Assembly (NCBI GenBank): GCA_947625635.1
Contig: CANQPA010000011.1
Span: 1 to 34,514, forward strand
DNA length: 34,514 nucleotides
Reading direction: 5' to 3'
Source of the DNA: an uncultured Bacilli bacterium
GTDB lineage: Bacteria > Bacillota_I > Bacilli_A > RF39 > UBA660
Shown: positions 1 through 10,485 of the stretch, piece after piece
Layout: each line of letters starts with the position of its first letter
Position numbering within the stretch: the stretch's first letter is position 1
Translations under genes and position numbers: made by a program
The notes under the pieces: model-generated
Seen by the model: the letters and a program-made list of their open reading frames with translations, nothing else
Told to the model about the DNA's origin: nothing
Database searches by the model: none

Positions 1-104
1 GAAGAATCAATTATATTTAAAATTATTGGCGTTGCTATTAATGCGATAATGGCTAGTATTACGATTACTGCAAGTAATTCTATTAACGTAAATCCACTTT
101 TCAT
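1..104 (-). CDS. Type IV prepilin-like protein, N-terminal fragment (truncated at window start)
   Basis: Reverse complement from ATG at 104 reads MKSGFTLIELLAVIVILAIIALIATPIILNIIDSS, a class III prepilin signal (G|FTLIELL). 5' leader nearly identical to those of the two genes at the right end of the window. Confidence 0.85.
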   Translation of the reverse strand, partial: MKSGFTLIELLAVIVILAIIALIATPIILNIIDS

Positions 105-128
105 TATGTTACCTCTACTTTCTTTTTT

Positions 129-158
129 ATTGTACCATTACATATTATCTAGTGTCAA
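129..158 (-). promoter_or_regulatory. Promoter of the truncated prepilin gene: TTGACA - 18 bp - TACAAT, no G tract
   Basis: tgtcaa at 153-158 and attgta at 129-134 on + strand; same position relative to ATG as in the paralogues. Confidence 0.7.
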
Positions 159-263
159 TAAAAAATAAGGCAAAAAAGTGTGAAAATTAGAAAATGTAAA
201 AATTATATTATAAAAATAGTAGAAAAAATAATGAATTTATAGTATAATTATATAGGTGATTTA

Positions 264-830
264 ATGAAATATCCAAATGGGGTAAAAAAGGAATTTAAAT
301 ATTTAAAATCATATGCAAATAGGGGCATGAATTTGGAAGATGATTTAAATATAACTAATAAATATTATCTGGATAACAATATAGCAGTTATATATAAAAA
401 ACCTACTCCCATTACAATAAATAAAGTAAACTACAAATCAAGAAAAGATGCAGTAATAACAGAAGCCCATTTTAAAGTACCATCTACCACTGATTATAAT
501 GGCATTTATAAAGGAAATTATATAGATTTTGAAGCAAAAGAAACTAAAAACATTTCAAATTTTCCTTTAAACAATATTCATAAACATCAAATAGCTCATT
601 TAAAGAAAATTTTTGAAGCAGGAGGAATTGGTTTCTTAATTGTTAGATTTAGTAAACTAAATATAACATATCTATTGTTTATACAAGATTTATTGTTTTT
701 CATAGAAAATAATACTAGGGCGTCTATTCCAAAGTCATATTTTGATGAAAAAGGATATACAATAAAAAATGGAATAAATCCTAGATTAGATTATTTAGAA
801 ATTATTGAAAAATTTGGAGGTATAATATGA
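264..830 (+). CDS. recU: Holliday junction resolvase RecU
   Basis: ANRGMNLEDDLNITN..., RKDAVITEAHFK.PSTTDYNG.YKGNYIDFEAKET pattern typical of RecU; followed by ponA as in Bacilli. Confidence 0.95.
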   Translation: MKYPNGVKKEFKYLKSYANRGMNLEDDLNITNKYYLDNNIAVIYKKPTPITINKVNYKSRKDAVITEAHFKVPSTTDYNGIYKGNYIDFEAKETKNISNFPLNNIHKHQIAHLKKIFEAGGIGFLIVRFSKLNITYLLFIQDLLFFIENNTRASIPKSYFDEKGYTIKNGINPRLDYLEIIEKFGGII

Positions 831-3664
831 AAAAAAGAAAGAATAACGTTTTAAGTAGAATGAAAAATTTTTGGGAAAACGATCCTGTAAGTGTTCTAGT
901 ACCTATACTGAGCATTATTATATTCATTGTGTCAATTTTTATAATAGGAGTTTTTAAAGGAATTTTATTATTAATTGCTACTAACGTGATATATTTTGGA
1001 ATAAATTTCTTTTTATTCCAAAAAAATGGCAAGAGAAAAAAAGTGGTAAGTAAGAAGAAAAAAAAGAAAAAATTAAAAATCGTTTTATTATTTTTGCTTT
1101 CATTCTTTATTTTAGGGATAATAGCGGTAATCGCATTCTGTGGTTATGTCGTTGTGAATGCTCCAGAATTTGATGAAAAATTATTATATGTTTCTGATCC
1201 AACATTAGTTTTAAGTAAAGATGAAAAAGAAATTGGAAAATTAGGAACTGAAAAACGTATTACTATTACTTATGATGAAATACCTGAAGTATTAATAGAT
1301 GCAATAGTTGCCACTGAGGATTCAAGATTTTTTGAACATAATGGAGTCGATTGGGCAAGATTTTTAAAAGCATCCGTATATCAGCTATTAGGTAAAAGTG
1401 AGGCAGGTGGTGCTTCTACACTTACGATGCAAGTTTCTAAAAATGCTTTTACTTCTGATGAGTCAGAAGGTATAGAAGGAATAGTTAGAAAATTTACTGA
1501 TGTTTATGTTTCAATGTTTGAAATAGAAAAGAATTATACAAAAGAACAAATAATGGAATTTTATGTTAATTCACAATTCCTCGGAAAAAACGCTTATGGA
1601 GTTGAACAAGTTTCTCAAAATTATTTTGGAAAAAGCGCTAAAGAATTAAATTTAGCTGAAGCTTCAATGATCGCTGGCCTTTTCCAGGCTCCTGGTAGAT
1701 ATGATCCATATTCAAACCCTGAAGCCACTGAAAAAAGAAGGCAAACTGTTCTAAGCTTAATGTTAAGACACGGTTATATAACAGAAGAAGAATATAATAT
1801 TGCTAAAGAATTAACAGTTGAAAAAATAGTTATTCCAAAGGAAGAAAGTGTTTATGCGAGCGGTGAAATTTCTCCTTACCAATCTTTTATCGATACTGTT
1901 GCTGAAGAAGTTCAAAAAAAGACTGGTAAAAATCCGTATACTACCCCTATGATTATATATACAACATTGGATACTGATTTACAAGATTATATAAATGACA
2001 TTATGTCTGGTACATCTTATAACTGGGAAAACGACAAGGTTCAAGCAGGTATTGCTGTAATAAATGTAAAAGATGGTAGTATATCTGCTATAGGTGGAAA
2101 TAGAAATGTTAATGCAATTGATAATTATAATTATGCAACTGATATAGAAAATCAAATAGGATCCACTGCTAAACCTTTATATGATTACGGCCCTGCTATA
2201 CAATATAATAACTGGAGCACTTATAACATATTAGTCGATGAACCTATCACTTATTCTGATGGTACTTCTATAAATAACTGGAATGGGGCTTTTGAGGGAT
2301 TTGAAACAATGAGAACTGCCTTGAATGGTTCTAGGAATATTCCTGCACTTAAAGCTTTTAAAGCTAACAATAAAGCTCAAGTTATTGAATTTGTTACTAA
2401 TTTAGGATTAACTCCTGAAATCTATTCTTGCCCTGAAGGATATGAAAGAGAAAAAAAATCTTGTGTAAAATATAGCGATGGTAAGATTATAGAAGAAATC
2501 GAAGCCACTAAAGCAAATACATTACACGAAGCACATGCGATTGGCGGATATAATGGTGAATCCCCTGTTTCTATGGCTGCTGCATACGCTGCATTTGCGA
2601 ATAAAGGAATATATACTGAACCTTATACGTTTACTAAAATTATATATCAAGATACAAAAGAAGAATTTACAAATGATATTAAACAAAATAAAGCAATGAG
2701 CGAAGATACTGCATACATGATAAGTGATATGTTATCCACTACTGCTCCTCAGGCTATGGGAGGATATTATAATATTAACGGTGTAAGATATGCAGCAAAA
2801 ACAGGAACTACAAATTACGACGAAGAAAAATTAAAACAGTTCGATTTATTATGGTCTGGCGCAGTTAATGATCTTTGGACGATTGGTTTTAACACTGAAT
2901 ATGCAATCGGTGTATGGTATGGTTATGATAATTTAACACATGAATATTATAATAAATTAAGCAGTGGACAACATGAGAGATTATTCCAAGCTGTTGGTAA
3001 AAAAGTTTTTACAAACAAAGATAATTTCACAAAGCCTGATGGTGTTGTTGCTATAGAGTTAGAATCTGGATGTCCAGAACCTACATTACCTAGTGAATTT
3101 ACACCTGCTGATTTAAGACAAACTGAACTATTTATAAAAGGTACTGAACCTACAAATGTTTCTCAAAGATTTGCTAAATTAAATGATGTTTCAAATTTAT
3201 CTTATAAAACTAGTGACAACAAAATTACTATTACATGGAGCGCAGTAAAAACACCAGATATTAATACAGAAAGCTATTTAAAAGAATACTTCTCTAAAGT
3301 TTTCCAAAATACTTCTTATCTTAATTCTCATGTTGCAAATAGACTTGCGTATAATGACTCTCATATTGGTACTATAGGTTATAACATATACAAAAAAAGT
3401 TCAAATGGCACTCTAACATTATTAGATTTTGTAACAACAAATAAGTATGAAACTAAGGTAAGTCAATCTGGTGAATATACATTTGTAGTTAAAACAGTTT
3501 ATTCCATTTTTAAGGATAACATGAGCGATGGCAAATCAATAAATGTTAACATAAAAGTAAATAAGCCTTTAACACCTGATGAAGATGATAACGATGATAA
3601 AAATACTGATGACAAAGAAACAGATGATAACAATACAGATAAAAATGATGATAATTCAAATTAA
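827..3664 (+). CDS. ponA: Class A penicillin-binding protein (transglycosylase + transpeptidase, C-terminal FN3-like region and acidic tail)
   Basis: EDSRFFEHNGVDWARF, GGASTLTMQVSKN, STAKPLYDYGPA, KTGTTNYD motifs; N-terminal TM segment. Confidence 0.95.
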   Translation: MKKRKNNVLSRMKNFWENDPVSVLVPILSIIIFIVSIFIIGVFKGILLLIATNVIYFGINFFLFQKNGKRKKVVSKKKKKKKLKIVLLFLLSFFILGIIAVIAFCGYVVVNAPEFDEKLLYVSDPTLVLSKDEKEIGKLGTEKRITITYDEIPEVLIDAIVATEDSRFFEHNGVDWARFLKASVYQLLGKSEAGGASTLTMQVSKNAFTSDESEGIEGIVRKFTDVYVSMFEIEKNYTKEQIMEFYVNSQFLGKNAYGVEQVSQNYFGKSAKELNLAEASMIAGLFQAPGRYDPYSNPEATEKRRQTVLSLMLRHGYITEEEYNIAKELTVEKIVIPKEESVYASGEISPYQSFIDTVAEEVQKKTGKNPYTTPMIIYTTLDTDLQDYINDIMSGTSYNWENDKVQAGIAVINVKDGSISAIGGNRNVNAIDNYNYATDIENQIGSTAKPLYDYGPAIQYNNWSTYNILVDEPITYSDGTSINNWNGAFEGFETMRTALNGSRNIPALKAFKANNKAQVIEFVTNLGLTPEIYSCPEGYEREKKSCVKYSDGKIIEEIEATKANTLHEAHAIGGYNGESPVSMAAAYAAFANKGIYTEPYTFTKIIYQDTKEEFTNDIKQNKAMSEDTAYMISDMLSTTAPQAMGGYYNINGVRYAAKTGTTNYDEEKLKQFDLLWSGAVNDLWTIGFNTEYAIGVWYGYDNLTHEYYNKLSSGQHERLFQAVGKKVFTNKDNFTKPDGVVAIELESGCPEPTLPSEFTPADLRQTELFIKGTEPTNVSQRFAKLNDVSNLSYKTSDNKITITWSAVKTPDINTESYLKEYFSKVFQNTSYLNSHVANRLAYNDSHIGTIGYNIYKKSSNGTLTLLDFVTTNKYETKVSQSGEYTFVVKTVYSIFKDNMSDGKSINVNIKVNKPLTPDEDDNDDKNTDDKETDDNNTDKNDDNSN

Positions 3665-3674
3665 CGTAAATATA

Positions 3675-3712
3675 AAGAGGTAAACTTCGAATGAAGCTAC
3701 CTCTTCTTTTTT
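3675..3712 (+). terminator. Intrinsic terminator after ponA
   Basis: AAGAGGTA ... TACCTCTT stem followed by CTTTTTT. Confidence 0.8.
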
Positions 3713-3768
3713 ATAAAATTGAAAATTCTCAAACTATTTAGTTTTTATAACATATTAAAGAAATAAAA

Positions 3769-4392
3769 TTATTCTTTATCTCCTTTATATTTACATATCT
3801 TTTTTAACTTACAACTACTGCAACTAGGATTTTTAGATTTACAATAATATCTACCAAATAAAACTAATTGATGATGTAACCTACACAGTTTATCTTTTGG
3901 AAAATTACTATTTAGTTTTTTTTCTACTTCTAATACATCATCGTTTATTTTTGCTATTCCAAGACGTTTACTAACTCTTGATACATGCGTATCTACTGCT
4001 ATGCAAGGAACATTATATAAGTTTGATAAAACAACGTTAGCAGTTTTCCTACCCACTCCACTTAGACTTTCTAAATAAATTCTGTCATTTGGTACTACAC
4101 CACCTTTATCTTTCAACAATGACTTTGAAATACTGATTATATTCAAAGCCTTCTTATTAAAAGTCCCTATAGGTCTTATAATTTTTATTATGTCCTCTAC
4201 ATTAGCCTCACTTAGTCTTTCTAATGAATCATATTTACTAAACAAAACCTCTGTAACCATATTAACTCTTTTATCAGTTGTCTGTGCACTCATCATAACT
4301 GCTAATAATAATTCATAATCTTTTGAATAATTGAGTTCACATTTAGGATTTGGAAACAATTCATCAAGATACTCAATTATCTTGTTCATCAT
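3769..4392 (-). CDS. nth: Endonuclease III
   Basis: LMMSAQTTDKRVN, LSGVGRKTANVVLSN, VDTHVSRVSKRLG, C-terminal CX6CXXCX5C FeS cluster-like cysteines. Confidence 0.96.
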   Translation of the reverse strand: MMNKIIEYLDELFPNPKCELNYSKDYELLLAVMMSAQTTDKRVNMVTEVLFSKYDSLERLSEANVEDIIKIIRPIGTFNKKALNIISISKSLLKDKGGVVPNDRIYLESLSGVGRKTANVVLSNLYNVPCIAVDTHVSRVSKRLGIAKINDDVLEVEKKLNSNFPKDKLCRLHHQLVLFGRYYCKSKNPSCSSCKLKKICKYKGDKE

Positions 4393-5014
4393 TTAACCAA
4401 TCATAATCGAATAATTCTTTATTTTTGCTCGTTTTATTTTTAAATTGCTTCCTATTCTTCTCAACATCATCCTTTGTTTTTATACCTTTTATTGACCATT
4501 CATAAATTATCTTATCTATATAATTAAAATTCCTTATGCCATTATAAGTCGCCTCTTTAAGCGCTAATTTAATTAAATCTTCACTTAAGCCTTTATCAAG
4601 CCAAGTCGTTATTATTTCAAATTCCAATGGTGATAACGTTCTGCCAAATTCAGATTCAAACATGTCATATACATTTGAATCTGTTTTCACTTCTGAATCT
4701 TTTAATTTAAAAGCAAGTTTTTCATATAAGAAATCCGTATTGATAACTTCATTTCTTATGTTGTTTGTTTTTACTATTTGAATTTTTATTAAATTTTTTT
4801 CGCAAAGTGAGTTAATTAACTCCAAAACATTATTTAAATCAAAATTTAAATCATTAGATATTTGCTTAGGATTATAAATATTATTTTGCTGATTTATTAA
4901 GTATATAATTATAATAAATTCACTATCAGTTAAATTTAGCTTCTTATAATTGAATAACAATTCTCTTGAAATTTGATAGTTAATGCTTTTCAATAATTCT
5001 ACTATTTTATCCAT
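4373..5014 (-). CDS. dnaD: DnaD-like replication initiation protein
   Basis: C-terminal FGRTLSPLEFEIITTWLDKGLSEDLIKLALKEA...IDKIIYEW is the DnaD domain; paired with nth. Confidence 0.93.
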   Translation of the reverse strand: MDKIVELLKSINYQISRELLFNYKKLNLTDSEFIIIIYLINQQNNIYNPKQISNDLNFDLNNVLELINSLCEKNLIKIQIVKTNNIRNEVINTDFLYEKLAFKLKDSEVKTDSNVYDMFESEFGRTLSPLEFEIITTWLDKGLSEDLIKLALKEATYNGIRNFNYIDKIIYEWSIKGIKTKDDVEKNRKQFKNKTSKNKELFDYDWLNDEQDN

Positions 5015-5077
5015 AAAATCACCTAACTAAATTATATATTAAATAATCTTGTAAATCAATAAAAATAAAAATATTAA

Positions 5078-5134
5078 ATTATAAAAAATGAAAAATAAAG
5101 GCTATATAGACCTTTATTTTTCATTTTTTATAAT
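5078..5134 (-). terminator. 24-bp perfect inverted repeat, terminator-like, overlapping the end of tig
   Basis: ATTATAAAAAATGAAAAATAAAGG (5078-5101) is the exact reverse complement of 5111-5134, with a 9-nt loop; the tig stop (5114-5116) lies inside the stem. Confidence 0.8.
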
Positions 5135-6376
5135 ATTGAAAACTTTCTTTACCTCTAAGTCATATTTTATATAATCTAAATTTTCACCATATTGTTTTTT
5201 TACTTCTTGCTCAGTCATATTATATTTTTTAGATAATTCTCGTAACTCATTATTAATTTCTTCATCAGAAACCTCTATTTTCTCGGATTTAATAATTTCT
5301 TCAATTATTAATCTATATTTAATTCTCTTTATTGCTTCATCTTTATATTGATCCTTTAAAGCTTCTCTATTAGAATTCGTATATTTAAAAAATTGTTCAA
5401 TTGATATTCCTTGCATAGAAAGATGTTCAGCAAACTGATCTACCATACGTTCTTCCTCATCATTTATCATAGTATCTGGGATGTCAACTTCTGTAGTTTT
5501 TGCAATTTCATTAAGAAGATCTTCTATATATTTATCTTCTACCTTAGCCTTTTTACCTGCCATTATATTTTCTTTAACTTGTTTTTCCAATGACTCCTTA
5601 GAATCTATACCTTCCATTCCTAAATCGTCAAAAAATTCCTTATTTAATTCAGGTATTTTAACTTCTTTAACTTCATTTACTTTGACCTTAAAAACTACTT
5701 CTTGCCCTTTTAAATCATCTGAATGATAATCTTTTGGAAATGTTACATTAATATCTTTTTCTTCGCCTGCCTTCATACCTATTATTTGATCCTCAAATCC
5801 AGGTATAAATGTGTTTGAACCAATCTCTAAAGAATAATTTTCACCTTTTCCACCTTCAAATGCAACTCCATCTTTAAAACCCTCAAAATCTATGATTGCT
5901 ATATTACCAGTTTCAACATTACCTTCTTTTATTATATTTTCCTTATAATGCTCTCTCATATGATTTATAGATTCCTCTATTTCCTTTTTAGTAACTTTTA
6001 TAGCATCTTTCTTAACATCTAAGTCTTTATACTTTCCAAGCTTAATCTCAGGTCTAACTGTAATAGTAAATATATATTCTATATAATTTTCATTTATTTC
6101 TTTAATATCTAAAATAGGCTGAGCAACTACTTCCAAATTTTCTATTTTAGTAAGCATTTTTTTATATGCACTATCTACACAATAATTAGAAGCATCCATA
6201 TATAGAGATTCTATTCCATATGTTTTTAAAAATATATTTTTAGGAGCCTTACCTGGTCTAAATCCATCAATTTTAGCTTTTGAATTTGCCTTATTAAATG
6301 CTTTATCTAGAGCTTTCTGCCACTCTTCACCTTCTATTTTTATAGTGATTTCTTTTAAATTTTTATTTTTTCCCAT
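5114..6376 (-). CDS. tig: Trigger factor (peptidyl-prolyl isomerase chaperone)
   Basis: FRPGKAPKNIFLKTYG ribosome-binding signature, FKBP-like DFEGFKDGVAFEGGKGENYSLEIGSNTFIPGFEDQIIGMKAGEEKDINVTFPKDY. Confidence 0.96.
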   Translation of the reverse strand: MGKNKNLKEITIKIEGEEWQKALDKAFNKANSKAKIDGFRPGKAPKNIFLKTYGIESLYMDASNYCVDSAYKKMLTKIENLEVVAQPILDIKEINENYIEYIFTITVRPEIKLGKYKDLDVKKDAIKVTKKEIEESINHMREHYKENIIKEGNVETGNIAIIDFEGFKDGVAFEGGKGENYSLEIGSNTFIPGFEDQIIGMKAGEEKDINVTFPKDYHSDDLKGQEVVFKVKVNEVKEVKIPELNKEFFDDLGMEGIDSKESLEKQVKENIMAGKKAKVEDKYIEDLLNEIAKTTEVDIPDTMINDEEERMVDQFAEHLSMQGISIEQFFKYTNSNREALKDQYKDEAIKRIKYRLIIEEIIKSEKIEVSDEEINNELRELSKKYNMTEQEVKKQYGENLDYIKYDLEVKKVFNIIKNEK

Positions 6377-6483
6377 AACTTTCCTCCAATACCTATATAG
6401 TATATAATAAATTCAAATATTTATCAAGGTTTTTTAGCTATTTATCAGATAATTATTATACATATGATAATTAATCAATTAAC

Positions 6484-6516
6484 GTAAAAAATTGACATCA
6501 ATTGCCAATTTTTTAT
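6484..6516 (-). terminator. Probable terminator after rpe
   Basis: Minus strand AAAAAATTG...CAATTTTTT hairpin. Confidence 0.5.
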
Positions 6517-6521
6517 TTTTA

Positions 6522-7172
6522 CTAAAAGCTACTTGTGTTTTTTCTTAATAAATATATCGCATCTTCATATCTTTGTTTGGTTATAAAACTTCCAACTACA
6601 CAAATATCTGTCTTATTACATTTTTTTATCGTATCACTATTTATACCGCCATCTACTTCTATTAAATATTTATATCCTTCTTTTTCTCTTAAATTATATA
6701 ATTGTTCTATCTTTTTTACACTATCATCAATGAATAATTGTCCTCCCTTTCCAGGTTCTACACTCATTATTAAAACTAAATCTAAATAATTTAAATATTC
6801 AACTATTTCACTAACATCAGTCGAAGGTTTTATAGCCATTCCTACACCTATTCCCTTTTCTTTTATATAATTTATTACACTCGAAACTTCACTTACAGCC
6901 TCATAATGAAATGTAATGAATTTAGGCTTTAAATTAGAAAATTCATCTATACTTTTTTTCACATCACTTACCATAAGATGAATATCTTTTGGTTTCGTAG
7001 TATATTTTACTATATCCTTAAATTCTTCAAAATTATACGTTTTATTTTCAACAAAAACCCCGTCCATAACATCCAAATGTATATAATCAATATCTAGATT
7101 ATTTAATTTTTTTAACTCTTCACATTTAGGCTCTTTTATATCCAAAAAGGAAGCCGAAATTTTAACACTCAT
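6522..7172 (-). CDS. rpe: Ribulose-phosphate 3-epimerase
   Basis: SASFLDIK, HLDVMDGVFV, HLMV, MSVEPGKGGQLF, IEVDGGIN motifs. Confidence 0.95.
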   Translation of the reverse strand: MSVKISASFLDIKEPKCEELKKLNNLDIDYIHLDVMDGVFVENKTYNFEEFKDIVKYTTKPKDIHLMVSDVKKSIDEFSNLKPKFITFHYEAVSEVSSVINYIKEKGIGVGMAIKPSTDVSEIVEYLNYLDLVLIMSVEPGKGGQLFIDDSVKKIEQLYNLREKEGYKYLIEVDGGINSDTIKKCNKTDICVVGSFITKQRYEDAIYLLRKNTSSF

Positions 7173-7175
7173 AAA

Positions 7176-8006
7176 TCACCTTTTCATTATGAAATTCAAA
7201 TAATTATCATATCTGCTTTTCAATATATTTTTATTTAATACGTTAGCCTTAATTCCACATTTTTTCTCACTTACATGCGTACAATCCTTATATTCACAAA
7301 ATACTTTATACTTATTAAACTCTATAAAATTATCTCTTATATCTGCTTCAGTCATATTGGTAAAATTTAAAGCAGAAAAGCCGGGAGTATCGGCAATTAA
7401 GCCCCCTAGAATTTCTATTAATTCGGTATGACGAGTAGTATGTTTACCACGCCCTAAAGCCTTTGAAACATCACCTATTTTAATATTTAAATTACTATCC
7501 AACGAGTTTAATAAAGAACTTTTACCAGCTCCACTTTGTCCAGCAAAAACCGTAATTTTATCTTTGAATATATTCTTTAATTTTTTATCTGTATTATCAA
7601 AGACATCATATCCAATTTTTTTATAATACTTTTGGATATTTCTAATATCTTTTAACTCATCTTTTGTCAATAGATCTAATTTAGTAAAACAAATAATAGG
7701 TTTAATATTGTTAAATTCTATAATATTTAACATTTTATCAAGTAATATTGAAGAAAATTGTGGTATTTTAACACTTGTAACTATAACAACTTGATCTATA
7801 TTAGAGACACGAGGTCTTTCTAATTTATTTTTTCTTTCCAATATATCTATTATATAATTATTTTCACCATCTATTACTACATTGTCACCAACTAATGGGC
7901 TTAAATCTAAATTTCTAAATTTACCTCGTGCTTTACAAATATATATTTTATTTTTTACTTTTACTGTATAATCATTGCTTATTTGTTTAATAATTTTACC
8001 AACCAT
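7176..8006 (-). CDS. rsgA: Ribosome small subunit-dependent GTPase A
   Basis: Circularly permuted GTPase: FTKLDL, GQSGAGKSSLLNSL, ADTPGFSAL, C-terminal zinc site. Confidence 0.95.
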   Translation of the reverse strand: MVGKIIKQISNDYTVKVKNKIYICKARGKFRNLDLSPLVGDNVVIDGENNYIIDILERKNKLERPRVSNIDQVVIVTSVKIPQFSSILLDKMLNIIEFNNIKPIICFTKLDLLTKDELKDIRNIQKYYKKIGYDVFDNTDKKLKNIFKDKITVFAGQSGAGKSSLLNSLDSNLNIKIGDVSKALGRGKHTTRHTELIEILGGLIADTPGFSALNFTNMTEADIRDNFIEFNKYKVFCEYKDCTHVSEKKCGIKANVLNKNILKSRYDNYLNFIMKR

Positions 8007-9748
8007 TAATTAGTTCCTTCTTCTTTATCTTTACTCTTGTCATCAGTAGATTCAGAAGGTTTTTTGTTTTCATCAGGTGTATTAGTAGCGATTGTAATTG
8101 TTAAAGTAGTTCCTGGTTTAACCTCATCTCCAACACTTCTTGATTGTAAAATTATATCACCTGCATTAAATTTATTATCTTCTTCCTCTCTGAAATTGCA
8201 AGTAATTCCATTATCATCACAAAATTGTTGAACTAAATCTCTATCATAAGTACCATCAGTAAAATCTGGATAAACAACTATAAGGGTGGCATATACAAGT
8301 TCTATAACACCGTTTTCCTTTTGTAATCTGTTTCCTTTCTCTACACTCTGAGAAATAATAGTATTTTCATCAATATTATCATCTTTTGTAACTTTTTTTG
8401 CTGTTGTAACAACTCGTATACCCATTCCTTCTAATTCTGCTTTAATGGTTTCTAATTTTTTTCCCTTATAATCATCAACTTCTATTGTATCTTCAAATGA
8501 TGAAACAGTTATTGTTATTGTGTTGCCTTCTTTTACTTTAGAAGACGATTTCGGACTCATAGACATTACTATATCCTCTTCAAAATCCTCATTATATGCA
8601 TATTTTACATTACAAACTAAGCCCTTTTCTTCTATTACTTTACAAGCTTCTTCTTCACTTAAGCCAATTATTCCATCTGGAACATAAACATTTTTTGTTT
8701 TATTAGAACTAAATATCCAAATAAAAATCAATCCAATTAAAACTATAACAATACATACAACCCCAACTATTTTTAATGCCATATTTATTTTTCTGTCTGA
8801 TTTTTCTACTTCTTCTGAATTTATATCCCTATTTTTTATTTCTCTAGATTCTAATTTTGTAATAGTTTTTGTATCTTCTATATTGTGCTCAGGATATTTA
8901 TAAACTATCCTTTTTTCACTAAATCTAAGAGGATCCAAACAGGTCTTCAAGTCTTCATACATCTCAGCAACAGAATCATATCTATTTTTTGGATTTTTAG
9001 CACAAGCCCTTATTATTATATTTTCTACACTTTGTGGAATTGAATTGTTTATTTCTACAACACTTGGTATTTGATCTTTCATATGTTTTATAGCTATTTC
9101 AACAGCATTGTCTCCTTTAAAAGGAACTTTACCTGTTAAAAGTTCAAACATAAGTATACCCAATGAATATATGTCACTTTTAATTGTTGATCCACTTCCA
9201 CTAGCTTGTTCTGGAGGTAAATAATGAACACTACCCATAACCGAATTAGTTTGTGTAAGCTCGTTACTATTTAAAGCCATAGCTATACCAAAATCAGTAA
9301 TTTTAACTCTACCATCTTCTAATATCAATACATTTTGTGGTTTTATGTCTCTATGTATTATGTAACTATCATGGGCGCAAGCTATTCCACTTGTTAACTG
9401 TAACATTATATCTATAGCTTCATTTAAGTTAAGAGCGCCTCTTTTTTTTATCAAACTTTTCAAAGTTTTACCATTAACATACTCCATAACAATAAAGTAC
9501 TTACCATTATCCTCGCCTACATCGTACATTTCAACTATATTAGGATGCCTTAATGAACTTGCAGAATTTGCTTCTCTTTGAAATCTTCTTACAAATTTTT
9601 CATCATCTGCTAAATCTCCTCTTAAAATTTTGACAGCAACTTCTCTTTCTAATATGGTATCCCAAGCTAAATAAACATTTGCCATTCCACCTTCACCAAT
9701 AGATTTAATTATTTTATAACGATTGTCAATAAGTTCTCCTTTATTCAT
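8006..9748 (-). CDS. prkC: Serine/threonine protein kinase with one TM helix and three PASTA repeats
   Basis: GEGGMANVYLAWD, HRDIKPQNVL, ITDFGIAMA, TM segment, then three PASTA-like units; order rlmN-prpC-prkC-rsgA-rpe. Confidence 0.96.
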   Translation of the reverse strand: MNKGELIDNRYKIIKSIGEGGMANVYLAWDTILEREVAVKILRGDLADDEKFVRRFQREANSASSLRHPNIVEMYDVGEDNGKYFIVMEYVNGKTLKSLIKKRGALNLNEAIDIMLQLTSGIACAHDSYIIHRDIKPQNVLILEDGRVKITDFGIAMALNSNELTQTNSVMGSVHYLPPEQASGSGSTIKSDIYSLGILMFELLTGKVPFKGDNAVEIAIKHMKDQIPSVVEINNSIPQSVENIIIRACAKNPKNRYDSVAEMYEDLKTCLDPLRFSEKRIVYKYPEHNIEDTKTITKLESREIKNRDINSEEVEKSDRKINMALKIVGVVCIVIVLIGLIFIWIFSSNKTKNVYVPDGIIGLSEEEACKVIEEKGLVCNVKYAYNEDFEEDIVMSMSPKSSSKVKEGNTITITVSSFEDTIEVDDYKGKKLETIKAELEGMGIRVVTTAKKVTKDDNIDENTIISQSVEKGNRLQKENGVIELVYATLIVVYPDFTDGTYDRDLVQQFCDDNGITCNFREEEDNKFNAGDIILQSRSVGDEVKPGTTLTITIATNTPDENKKPSESTDDKSKDKEEGTN

Positions 9749-10484
9749 TATGATTTACCTCCTTAATTAAACAAGCTATCGAAATGTTATCATTTCCCCC
9801 ACGATTATTAGCTTTAAAAATTAATTTTTCTAATTTATCTTTCAACGGGATATTCTCATTTAGAACTTTTGAAATTTGATTATCATCCAGCATATTTGTA
9901 AGTCCATCACTACATAAAAATATTCCATCTACATTTAAATCTACATTAAAAATATCCATTTCTACATTTGTACTACTGCCAAGTGCCTTCATAAGAACAT
10001 TCTTTTTGGGATGATTTTTGGCCTCTTCTTCCGTCAATTCTCCACTTTTAACAAGTAAATTAACTAAAGTATGATCAACTGTTATTTTATGAATTTTTTT
10101 ATTTTTATAAACATATCCAGATGAATCTCCTATATTCCCTATAAGTAAAAATGATGGAGTAAGTATAGCTAAAACAATAGTCGTCCCCATACCAAGACTT
10201 TCATTATGTTCAGACACGTATTTAAATATTTCTACATTGGCCTCACTAACAGTACTTTGAATCCAATTAATAGCATCTTCCTTATTTCCTACACTACTTA
10301 TACCTTTAAATCTATTACAAATCAGGTTTAAAGCTATTGAAGAAGCTACTTCTCCATCTTTATGTCCACCCATTCCATCTGCAACAATAAGAAGTTTTTC
10401 ACCAGTTACATTTTCTTCTATTTTTACACAATCTTCATTTCTTTCTCTAACTTTACCAGGATCAGTTATATAATAATAGTCCAT
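9741..10484 (-). CDS. prpC: PP2C-family protein serine/threonine phosphatase (start taken at MDYYYITD)
   Basis: TDPGKVRERNEDC, VADGMGGHKDGEVAS, GDSSGYVY, CSDGLTNML, NDNISI motifs. Confidence 0.94.
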   Translation of the reverse strand: MDYYYITDPGKVRERNEDCVKIEENVTGEKLLIVADGMGGHKDGEVASSIALNLICNRFKGISSVGNKEDAINWIQSTVSEANVEIFKYVSEHNESLGMGTTIVLAILTPSFLLIGNIGDSSGYVYKNKKIHKITVDHTLVNLLVKSGELTEEEAKNHPKKNVLMKALGSSTNVEMDIFNVDLNVDGIFLCSDGLTNMLDDNQISKVLNENIPLKDKLEKLIFKANNRGGNDNISIACLIKEVNHNE

Positions 10485-10485
10485 A

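Noticed and set aside
264-830. Alternative genetic code (TGA = Trp), suggested by AT richness
   Set aside because: recU terminates at TGA overlapping the ponA start, and genes use TGG for Trp; standard code fits.
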